The notes below the pieces were generated by a model, which was given only the letters and a program-made list of their open reading frames with translations, searched no databases and had not been told where the DNA came from. Source: Rhynchopus sp. YZ270_cl-10 (taxonomy: Eukaryota > Euglenozoa > Diplonemea > Diplonemida > Diplonemidae). From it: a stretch of DNA of 64,000 nucleotides. Shown here in pieces: positions 27,617 to 36,700 of the stretch. The translations under genes were made by a program, and so were the position numbers. Location: the NCBI GenBank assembly GCA_964035575.1, contig OZ037908.1, forward strand, positions 248,001 to 312,000, in the 5' to 3' direction. Each line of letters begins with the position of its first letter. Within the stretch, counting starts at the first letter, position 1.

Positions 27617-27637
27617 CCTTAACACTCTGTGTTAAGG
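27617..27637. repeat. Variable-stem palindrome, copy in the inverted arm
   Basis: CCTTAACAC, a TCT loop and GTGTTAAGG form a perfect 9-bp stem, then GTTTTTAAGGTTGC follows. Compare 17993 and 30010. The mirror copy lies at 47509-47529. Confidence 0.88.
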
Positions 27638-27691
27638 TTTTTAAGGTTGCTTTTGCTGCGTACCCCTGTCCCTATCCCCAACCCCCCCACC

Positions 27692-27917
27692 CCCAGACGG
27701 GGTACCCCAAAAAATGACATTTCTCGCAGAGGCGCCAAAGTGTAAGATTTTTTCGGCATTGGAAAGATAGGGCCAAAAATCGAGTTATTACTAAATCAGA
27801 TCGCTGAGAGATTAGTTTTTAATTCCTATTTTCGTGTCGCGAGTTTACGTGTAAAATGCCTTAGAAACCGTGCGTTCCTTAAGGGTTCTTAAGGATTCTA
27901 CAGGCAAAACAGGCGTT
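27692..27917. repeat. ~220-bp direct repeat, copy 2
   Basis: Second copy of the repeat at 26089-26312, following a C-rich stretch (CCCCAACCCCCCCACCCCC). Confidence 0.8.
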
Positions 27918-28355
27918 TTGGCCAAAAACACGGTTTTTCAGGCAGGTAACCGGGTTTGCGGCTTGTGAAACGTGCCAGAGCGGTGTGAGAACCATGCGTG
28001 GCGGTTTGTAACCACTCGTTGCGTACACATAGCTACGTGCACATCGGTTGCGTTATGTTGCATGCGTTGTGTTTGCTGTGTAGACATCGTTACGTACAGA
28101 GCACAACGTGTAGAGTTTTTTTGTTGCGTTGGTTGTGTTTGGTCGGGAACGTTCGCATCGTTGCGTACACAGCGGTTCCGTTACGTTCGATGCGTTACGT
28201 TACGTTCGATGCGTTCAGATCGGTGCGTTACGTTACGTTCGATGGCACTGAACCATGCCGTTTGGATCGATGCGTTCAGATTGTTTTCGTTTCCTTCCAC
28301 CGTTTGCCCCTTTCCCCCTTTCCCTTTTCCCTCTTTTCCCCTATCTTTTATCCCC
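27918..28355. other. CG-dinucleotide-rich spacer with CGTTACGTTCGATG motifs
   Basis: The spacer has repeated CGTTACG, CGTTCGATGCGTT and GTACACA words with imperfect periodicity between 28010 and 28260, then a pyrimidine-rich stretch. Frames of 131 and 155 codons cross it, but they run into the 31-bp satellite and have repeat-driven composition. The mirror copy is at 46791-47228. Confidence 0.5.
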
Positions 28356-28849
28356 TTCCCTTTTTAAAGAAAAATTTAAAGAAAAACTATGGATGCACTC
28401 TGAACCTTGCATCTTTTGTATGGATGCACTCTGAACCTTGCATCTTTTGTATGGATGCACTCTGAACCTTGCATCTTTTGTATGGATGCACTCTGAACCT
28501 TGCATCTTTTGTATGGATGCACTCTGAACCTTGTATCTTTTGTATGGATGCACTCATCTCCCCCCTTTTGTCCCCTTCCCTTTTTTAAGATACACTATGG
28601 ACTATGGATACACTCTGAACCTTGCATCTTTTGTATGGATGCACTCTGAACCTTGTATCTTTTGTATGGATGCACTCATCTCCCCCCTTTTGTCCCCTTC
28701 CCTTTTTTAAGATACACTATGGATACACTCTGAACCTTGTATCTTTTGTATGGATGCACTCTGAACCTTGCATCTTTTGTATGGATGCACTCTGAACCTT
28801 GCTTTTTTTTGTATGGCTCATCTCCCCCCTTTTGTCCCCTTCCCTTTTT
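28356..28849. repeat. 31-bp satellite, block 3
   Basis: Same units and C-rich spacers as the start of the window, beginning after CCCTTTTTAAAGAAAAATTT exactly as at position 1. Confidence 0.93.
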
Positions 28850-29295
28850 GTAACCCTCCCGGCGGCTTTCCGTACCCTCCCGCCAATTTTTCAAGGGACC
28901 CCGCCATTTTTCAAGGGATCCCTTGAAAACCGGATTTTTTTTTTTTGCGAAAACCGGTTGTAGAGGTCGAAATACGCCTGAACTGGTCCCATGTGCGACC
29001 TTCCGGGGCAAATCGCGCGTATTTGGTGCACGAGAGTCGTTTGTGTGGGGGTCTGCCATGTTTGGTGGCCATATACGTGATAGCCCATGTACACGTTTTG
29101 TACACAAAAAACCACAAAGTTGGTCGGGCACGGAAAGCCGCCTGGTCGGGTCACAAAGCTACATCCCGCCCTCCCGCCGCCCTCGGGACCTCCGTCGGAA
29201 GGTCAGGGGGCCCTCGGGCCCTTCGGGCCCTCGGGCCTCCCTGACCTTCCTCCGGGGTCCCTCGGGCTTTGGCGGGAGGGCGGGAAATAACCATT
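28850..29295. mobile_element. Second copy of the GC-rich ~446-bp insert
   Basis: Matches 609-1054 at a constant offset of 28241 with the same flanking satellite, so the surrounding block was duplicated as one piece. Confidence 0.4.
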
Positions 29296-29970
29296 TAAGA
29301 TACACTATGGACTATGGATACACTCTGAACCTTGCATCTTTTGTATGGATGCACTCTGAACCTTGTATCTTTTGTATGGATGCACTCATCTCCCCCCTTT
29401 GTCCCCTTCCCTTTTTTAAGATACACTATGGATACACTCTGAACCTTGTATCTTTTGTATGGATGCACTCTGAACCTTGCATCTTTTGTATGGATGCACT
29501 CTGAACCTTGCTTTTTTTTGTATGGCTCATCTCCCCCCTTTTGTCCCCTTCCCTTTTTTAAGATACACTATGGACTATGGATACACTCTGAACCTTGCAT
29601 CTTTTGTATGGATGCACTCTGAACCTTGCATCTTTTGTATGGATGCACTCTGAACCTTGCATCTTTTGTATGGATGCACTCTGAACCTTGTATCTTTTGT
29701 ATGGATGCACTCATCTCCCCCCTTTTGTCCCCTTCCCTTTTTTAAGATACACTATGGATACACTCTGAACCTTGTATCTTTTGTATGGATGCACTCATCT
29801 CCCCCCTTTTGTCCCCTTCCCTTTTTTAAGATACACTATGGACTATGGATACACTCTGAACCTTGCATCTTTTGTATGGATGCACTCTGAACCTTGCATC
29901 TTTTGTATGGATGCACTCTGAACCTTGCATCTTTTGTATGGATGTACTCTGAACCTTGTATCTTTGGGTT
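29296..29970. repeat. 31-bp satellite, block 4
   Basis: Units and spacers continue to about 29970, where TATCTTTGGGTTAGAGACTG ends the array. Confidence 0.92.
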
Positions 29971-30009
29971 AGAGACTGAGGGAGTGGCCGGAACAGCAAC
30001 CTTTAAAAA

Positions 30010-30033
30010 CTAGAAAACACAAGTGTTTTCTAG
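30010..30033. repeat. Variable-stem palindrome, third form
   Basis: CTAGAAAACAC, AA loop, GTGTTTTCTAG: an 11-bp perfect stem. It is preceded by CAGCAACCTTTAAAAA, the inverse of the sequence that follows the other two palindromes. Confidence 0.85.
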
Positions 30034-30147
30034 AATTTTATGAGGGACCACGGCAAATTTTGGGCGAAAAAAAAATTTTTTTTTTCGTCAAAAATCGCCT
30101 TGTATAACCACTGTATTGGTGTAGGCTTGTACACAATAGTTATTTAT
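30034..30147. repeat. Fragment of the dispersed module
   Basis: TTTTATGAGGGACCACGGCA, an A/T tract and CGCCTTGTATAACCACTGTA match the module in hAT 1 and the arms. Confidence 0.8.
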
Positions 30148-30272
30148 TCTACCCCCGGGGAGTCACTTTATCTCCCCCGAGGGAGCCAATATTTCCCCGA
30201 GGGCCCGTAGGGCCCGAGGGGAAATATTGGCTCCCGAGGGGAGATAAAGTGAACTCACCGGGGGTAAATATG
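30148..30272. repeat. Long (~120-bp) palindrome
   Basis: Arms read outward from TACCCCCGG through CACTTTATCTCCC, GAGCCAATATTTCCCC and GGGCCC to a GTA centre near 30210. Pairing is complete except where each side has CCCGAGGG instead of its complement, and near the outer ends. It abuts the start of the 4139-bp tandem duplication. Confidence 0.85.
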
Positions 30273-30535
30273 TAATTTTGTATCCCAAAGGGTGCACTTT
30301 TGACCTCCCGAAGCAAAAAAAATGGCTTATAAGGCCTATGTAGGGTCTCTTATACAGGCTACTGTAGACCAGAATACTTGTCATTTTTCTTGAAATTCCT
30401 GAAAAAAATCAGGAAAAAATTCAAAATTTCAGAATTTTGTGACTTTTTGGGTATTATTTTTGATTTTTTGGCAATTTTTCAAAAAAAAAACGGAAAAACG
30501 AGAAAAAAAATCAGACCCTAACCCACAGAATGAGC

Positions 30536-30562
30536 TCAATAGGCGAGCGAAGCGAGCCTATT
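30536..30562. repeat. Hairpin GCTCAATAGGC / GCCTATTGGGC
   Basis: A stem of about 11 bp with one G-T type mismatch, located about 50 bp beyond the inferred Helitron 3' end, and repeated at 34675. Confidence 0.7.
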
Positions 30563-30850
30563 GGGCGACTTTTGACCGTATTTTGGTTGAAAATTTGAGT
30601 TGAAATTTAGTTTTGCGAATCCTTAACACTCCCTATTGCTCGTGGTTGATGTACGCAAACTCTCCACACAAATGAAAACAGACATCACCGACACTATAAC
30701 CTCCAACACTTGAAACCATTGTACGATGGGTCACTCAACAGCTCCCCTACCTGGAAAGGTAGGAGCCTGGGCCTTGTGACCCCAGGTGGCGTTTTACCCC
30801 ATTTTTTTTTTTTTTTTTTTTTGGTGGGCTTCTTTTTTTTTTTTTTTTGG

Positions 30851-30888
<38 letters not shown>

Positions 30889-30920
30889 AACAGTGGTTTT
30901 TTTTGATGGGGCCACTGCCT

Positions 30921-30951
<31 letters not shown>

Positions 30952-31222
30952 GTTTTCGCTTTCATGATGTGGTCTTTGCTTCAGGTTATTTCATCTTTTC
31001 GGATAGAATTGTTGTAACTTGAGTTGTGCTCTAGTGCAATCCAAACAAAAAGCAGATGTTCTGAGAAACGTACAGACACCTTGATTAAGTTTCAATAAAA
31101 GGGGGTTTGGAATGCACACCCATCTTCCCCAAGGATGGGGGGTTGACACAACCAAAGCTTCACGAAAACTACCAAAAAAGAATGAAATAACTCTCTGCTC
31201 CAACCGCCTCACAATCACGTTG

Positions 31223-31745
31223 TTTTCAACTTACCTTCCTTCACCCCCCCTGTAAGGGTAACCGTAGGTGAAGTAAGGTATAGTATTGAAATCGATGTGG
31301 GGGGGGGGAAAGGGTCAATTTTACAAAACCAGATTTTGAGGAAATTTTTAGCTGAAAATGGGCCCCACGTATAAGCAACCGGGCTCATATTTCTCAAAAT
31401 TTAAGTGGTCAAAAAATTGTCCAATTTTCGAGATTGACCCCACCACTGCACGGACGGATCCCAAAAATGCAAATAAGGACCCTTTTTCAACTTACCTTCC
31501 TTCACCCCCCCTGTAAGGGTAACCGTAGGTGAAGTAAGGTATAGTATTGAAATCGATGTGGGGGGGGGGAAAGGGTCAATTTTACAAAACCAGATTTTGA
31601 GGAAATTTTTAGCTGAAAATGGGCCCCACGTATAAGCAACCGGGCTCATATTTCTCAAAATTTAAGTGGTCAAAAAATTGTCCAATTTTCGAGATTGACC
31701 CCACCACTGCACGGACGGATCCCAAAAATGCAAATAAGGACCCTT
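31223..31745. repeat. 261-bp tandem duplication in the Helitron flank
   Basis: Two exact-looking copies begin at 31223 and 31484 with TTTTCAACTTACCTTCCTTC. Each contains GTAAGGGTAACCGTAGGTGA, a G9 run and GGGCCCCACGTATAAGCAAC. The pair recurs at 35362-35884 and 52172-52694. Confidence 0.92.
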
Positions 31746-31882
31746 TTTAATTTGTTCTCTTGAAATGTGTAATTTCATGTTTTCGCGAAAAAAATAACAA
31801 ATGATCCCTACAAGGGTTGAAGGAAGGTGGTTGAAAATAACAATAGCAACAAGGACAAGTAATTGCTAAGGAAAAACGGGGT

Positions 31883-32131
31883 GTGCTGTGGGAAACTCCG
31901 CGCGATTTTCGAAACCACCGTAGCATCCTGGCGATTTGCTGGAGGTGCTGGTGTGATCAATTTGTTGTAGTCTGTGCATTCTGTGTTCCTTCCGCACTGC
32001 TCCAACGACGACGACAATGTGGGGAGCCTGTGGACAAAAACGAGCTGGAACACGCCGAGCCTGCCGAGCCGACGTCCAACAACGCTATCGAGCAGATGGT
32101 GCTGGACGAAGAGGACAGCCCCCTTTCTTGA
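31883..32131 (+). pseudogene. Possible captured host-gene fragment in the Helitron, copy A
   Basis: The last 35 codons before the stop read as an ordinary acidic C-terminus (VDKNELEHAEPAEP, then AIEQMVLDEEDSPLS) with balanced codon use unlike the flanks. Upstream is a pyrimidine-rich stretch (TTCTGTGTTCCTTCCGCAC) that could have been a 3' splice site. It lies opposite to the Helitron gene. A 26-codon frame (MQASSGSGRVRRALAYLQ) follows at 32141-32221. Helitrons are known to capture gene pieces; the source gene is unrecognised. Same at 36022-36270 and 52832-53080. Confidence 0.35.
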
Positions 32132-32561
32132 ACGTTTCAGATGCAGGCGTCCAGTGGGTCTGGCAGAGTACGAAGAGCGTTAGCATACCTGCAGAAGAGC
32201 AGAATGCTGGGCGTGTTGTAGATTATTTATACAGGATGGAGTTCCACATCACACCCCGTTTTTTTTCCGATAGCAATTACTTGTTTTTTTTTTTTTTTTT
32301 TTTTTTTCAATAATAGATGATGAATGAACTGAATCGAACACAGAAAACTTGAAAGATTATATGCCTCTTGTTGCACACAAATCAATATCAAAGTAAACAG
32401 AACATAAATGAACAAAACGTAGAAACCTGAGTAATCTAACTAACTATCATAACCAACCCCACCCAACCCCAAAAATCTCCAAATGTAATGCAAATGCAAA
32501 TGCAAATGCAATACAACCATTCACAAATCAAACCCCAACCCAACTCAACCCTTCCCCAATC

Positions 32562-34523
32562 TCAATTAAAGTTTTCTGGATACTCACTGAGTCGTCGCAG
32601 GCTCTCGATCTCCAATGCCTCGAGCTCTTCCCGACTTCTTGGCGGATTCCACGCGTTCCCCTGACCCACGTTTTCTGGCAAACTGCGAGGCACGGCAGAC
32701 TGCTGCGAAGGAGAAGGAGAAGAAGTCATCGGTGGCTCACGTTGGTTTTGCATGAGGAGGGAGTAATGGCAAGTCTGACTTCCTGAATGCCCTTCTTGCA
32801 GGATGACGCGGAGATTTGTGGAGTTGGGGTTAAAGACCCGACACACCCAGACCCCCCCCTGGACCAAGATGACCGCTTTGTCGCAGGCCACTGCCACTGC
32901 CTCGATTTCGTCGTCAACCAGGAAATGGCCTGGGTTGAGGAACTTCGCGTTGTACGCCCTTGCACCTTCGCCCACGAAGAAAAAATCGTCCCGCTTTTCG
33001 TCGTGTGCAGTTCGCTGCAAGGCAATGGCGCCATCGAGCGCAGAGAGCTGATCAGGCGCAAATTGCTGCACAGCGTCACGAATGACTGGCGACGCAAAGT
33101 ACACTTCATTGCACAATTCCGCAGTCACTTCTTGCATGAAGTCTGTGTACGACATTTGCTTATGGGCACTGCGCACAGACCTCATTTCCAGGAAGAAGTC
33201 TGAATCCTCAGTGCACAGATTCTCCTCCTGGACGAGCTGCAAAACAAAACTCCCTCGCCGCATCTGGAGTCTGGTCAACTCGGCCTGCTCCTCAACACAG
33301 AAGTTATCGCGCTTGTCGGCAAGTTCAGCACTGAGCATCCGTGAGGCACACGACACAAACAATGTCCTGTCTTGCTGAAGCCGCGACAACGCATGCCGCC
33401 TTGCGTGATGCCTGGTGGTTCTGCGGAGTTCCGTCTCCGCGATACTGCCGGGTGAGAAGACAATACACCCATCAAGCAAGTGCTGACCCAGTAACGCATG
33501 GAGCGCACATGTCCCGTCTCCCACAGTCCTTCGCGGTCTCAACGTGCGCTCTGTGACCTTGTTCGGAAGGAATCTTCCTTGTTCATCTGTAGGCACTGTG
33601 ACGCTGTTCTCGTAGCCGGGCATACACAAAAAGTCGAGTCCAGGGGGACCGTCCTCGTACACGTCACTCAGCGGAATCGCAGGAACCGAGAAGACATTCG
33701 TCGCCAGCAGTTGCGACGGATCCAGACGCTCCGCGGGCTGGACAACGGAGTTATGCACCCACCCGCTGGTGTCATTTATCGCTGTGGCCTGCTGCTGGGG
33801 CAGCTCCGCCTTGCTTAGAGCAAGAGCGACAGCCAAGAGGGGATCGTCGGTGTCGTTGTTGTAGGTGAAAGAAGCCTTCTTCTGCGGTGGTTGCAGAGGA
33901 CTCCGAGGAGAAGACATCCAAGTATCCGCGACACCCGCAAAAGTCACCTCACGCTTGCGCTTCTGCCCTGTCCTCGACTTCGACGCTGGCTTCGACGCTG
34001 GCTTCGATGCCGTCTTCGAGGGTGGCTTCGACACTATCTTCGACGCTGGCTTCGACGCTTTCTTCGCCGCTTTCTTCGACGCTGGCTTCGACCTCACAAA
34101 ATTGCTGCGCCGCTGTTGCCACGCAGTAGTTCTCCAGTGAGGGGGAACCGGTCCCTCTCTCGACTTCGGGAAGTTGAAGCCAGCCGTCATCTTCAGACCT
34201 CTCAGAAACAGAGCCTTCTTGGTGTCGGTGAAGGTTGGATCTGTCGGAATCTTGGATGCTTCCGCATGCAGGTCCTGTGCGAATTTCTGGTACTTCTGGT
34301 CGGTGTGTTTCGCGTTCTCGTTCAGGCGGATGAGCTCGTCAACGATGATGGCGGGAGGGCCCATCTCCAACAACTCGCGGAGGGTGAGGCTCTTTCCGTC
34401 CACCAGGTAGTCCGGCTTGGTGCCTTCTGGGTGCACTTTTGACCTCCCGAAGCAAAAAAAATGGCTTATAAGGCCTATGTAGGGTCTCTTATACAGGCTA
34501 CTGTAGACCAGAATACTTGTCAT
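32562..34523 (-). pseudogene. Truncated Helitron protein: UIM-OTU tail on a new 32-residue start
   Basis: This 653-codon frame is the Helitron C-terminus (full-length residues 2570-3190) joined at 34425-34428 to flank sequence that happens to be open and supplies MTSILVYSSLYKRPYIGL. It keeps the SKPASK repeats (145-183), the ubiquitin-interacting motif (226-240) and the whole OTU domain (D336, C339, H586) but lacks Rep and helicase. It was made by the tandem duplication breakpoint, so a promoter is doubtful. If expressed it would be a stand-alone deubiquitinase-like protein. Confidence 0.75.
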
Positions 34524-34989
34524 TTTTCTTGAAATTCCTGAAAAAAATCAGGAAAAAATTCAAAATTTCAGAATTTTGTGACTTTTTGGGTATTATTTTT
34601 GATTTTTTGGCAATTTTTCAAAAAAAAAACGGAAAAACGAGAAAAAAAATCAGACCCTAACCCACAGAATGAGCTCAATAGGCGAGCGAAGCGAGCCTAT
34701 TGGGCGACTTTTGACCGTATTTTGGTTGAAAATTTGAGTTGAAATTTAGTTTTGCGAATCCTTAACACTCCCTATTGCTCGTGGTTGATGTACGCAAACT
34801 CTCCACACAAATGAAAACAGACATCACCGACACTATAACCTCCAACACTTGAAACCATTGTACGATGGGTCACTCAACAGCTCCCCTACCTGGAAAGGTA
34901 GGAGCCTGGGCCTTGTGACCCCAGGTGGCGTTTTACCCCATTTTTTTTTTTTTTTTTTTTTGGTGGGCTTCTTTTTTTTTTTTTTTTGG

Positions 34990-35027
<38 letters not shown>

Positions 35028-35059
35028 AACAGTGGTTTTTTTTGATGGGGCCACTGCCT

Positions 35060-35090
<31 letters not shown>

Positions 35091-35361
35091 GTTTTCGCTT
35101 TCATGATGTGGTCTTTGCTTCAGGTTATTTCATCTTTTCGGATAGAATTGTTGTAACTTGAGTTGTGCTCTAGTGCAATCCAAACAAAAAGCAGATGTTC
35201 TGAGAAACGTACAGACACCTTGATTAAGTTTCAATAAAAGGGGGTTTGGAATGCACACCCATCTTCCCCAAGGATGGGGGGTTGACACAACCAAAGCTTC
35301 ACGAAAACTACCAAAAAAGAATGAAATAACTCTCTGCTCCAACCGCCTCACAATCACGTTG

Positions 35362-35884
35362 TTTTCAACTTACCTTCCTTCACCCCCCCTGTAAGGGTAA
35401 CCGTAGGTGAAGTAAGGTATAGTATTGAAATCGATGTGGGGGGGGGGAAAGGGTCAATTTTACAAAACCAGATTTTGAGGAAATTTTTAGCTGAAAATGG
35501 GCCCCACGTATAAGCAACCGGGCTCATATTTCTCAAAATTTAAGTGGTCAAAAAATTGTCCAATTTTCGAGATTGACCCCACCACTGCACGGACGGATCC
35601 CAAAAATGCAAATAAGGACCCTTTTTCAACTTACCTTCCTTCACCCCCCCTGTAAGGGTAACCGTAGGTGAAGTAAGGTATAGTATTGAAATCGATGTGG
35701 GGGGGGGGAAAGGGTCAATTTTACAAAACCAGATTTTGAGGAAATTTTTAGCTGAAAATGGGCCCCACGTATAAGCAACCGGGCTCATATTTCTCAAAAT
35801 TTAAGTGGTCAAAAAATTGTCCAATTTTCGAGATTGACCCCACCACTGCACGGACGGATCCCAAAAATGCAAATAAGGACCCTT
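35362..35884. repeat. 261-bp tandem duplication, copy B
   Basis: Same as 31223-31745. Confidence 0.92.
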
Positions 35885-36021
35885 TTTAATTTGTTCTCTT
35901 GAAATGTGTAATTTCATGTTTTCGCGAAAAAAATAACAAATGATCCCTACAAGGGTTGAAGGAAGGTGGTTGAAAATAACAATAGCAACAAGGACAAGTA
36001 ATTGCTAAGGAAAAACGGGGT

Positions 36022-36270
36022 GTGCTGTGGGAAACTCCGCGCGATTTTCGAAACCACCGTAGCATCCTGGCGATTTGCTGGAGGTGCTGGTGTGATCAAT
36101 TTGTTGTAGTCTGTGCATTCTGTGTTCCTTCCGCACTGCTCCAACGACGACGACAATGTGGGGAGCCTGTGGACAAAAACGAGCTGGAACACGCCGAGCC
36201 TGCCGAGCCGACGTCCAACAACGCTATCGAGCAGATGGTGCTGGACGAAGAGGACAGCCCCCTTTCTTGA
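36022..36270 (+). pseudogene. Possible captured host-gene fragment, copy B
   Basis: Identical in translation to 31883-32131; it is carried along with the Helitron flank. Confidence 0.35.
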
Positions 36271-36700
36271 ACGTTTCAGATGCAGGCGTCCAGTGGGTCT
36301 GGCAGAGTACGAAGAGCGTTAGCATACCTGCAGAAGAGCAGAATGCTGGGCGTGTTGTAGATTATTTATACAGGATGGAGTTCCACATCACACCCCGTTT
36401 TTTTTCCGATAGCAATTACTTGTTTTTTTTTTTTTTTTTTTTTTTTCAATAATAGATGATGAATGAACTGAATCGAACACAGAAAACTTGAAAGATTATA
36501 TGCCTCTTGTTGCACACAAATCAATATCAAAGTAAACAGAACATAAATGAACAAAACGTAGAAACCTGAGTAATCTAACTAACTATCATAACCAACCCCA
36601 CCCAACCCCAAAAATCTCCAAATGTAATGCAAATGCAAATGCAAATGCAATACAACCATTCACAAATCAAACCCCAACCCAACTCAACCCTTCCCCAATC

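Larger units (their letters stand above)
23592..28655. repeat. Large inverted repeat, left arm (5064 bp)
   Basis: Each position x matches position 75146 minus x on the other strand, from 23592/51554 to about 28655/46491. The arm holds eleven satellite units, the dispersed modules and the start of a 31-bp satellite block. I see no difference between the arms in the conceptual translations. The 17.8-kb centre contains the Helitron. Confidence 0.95.
30606..32561 (-). other. Helitron 3' flank, copy A
   Basis: This is the 2-kb region downstream of the Helitron protein. It holds the terminal motif (GGATTCGCAAAACTAAA on the minus strand), long T tracts, a 261-bp tandem duplication, a possible captured gene fragment and an A/C-rich stretch with ATGCAA repeats (about 32488-32512). 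It is repeated at 34745-36700 and 51555-53510. Confidence 0.8.
30290..34428. repeat. 4139-bp tandem duplication, first copy
   Basis: Every position matches the one 4139 bp further on until 34428/38567. The unit covers the 3' flank of the Helitron and the last 621 codons of its protein. The junction joins GCCTTCT of the Helitron gene to GGGTGCACTTTTGACC of the flank, with essentially no microhomology. Confidence 0.95.

Noticed and set aside
27972-28465. 131- and 155-codon frames in the CG-rich spacer
   Set aside because: They continue into the 31-bp satellite and have motif-driven composition.
30694-31022. Poly-Lys and poly-Phe frames
   Set aside because: Pure translation of long A/T tracts.
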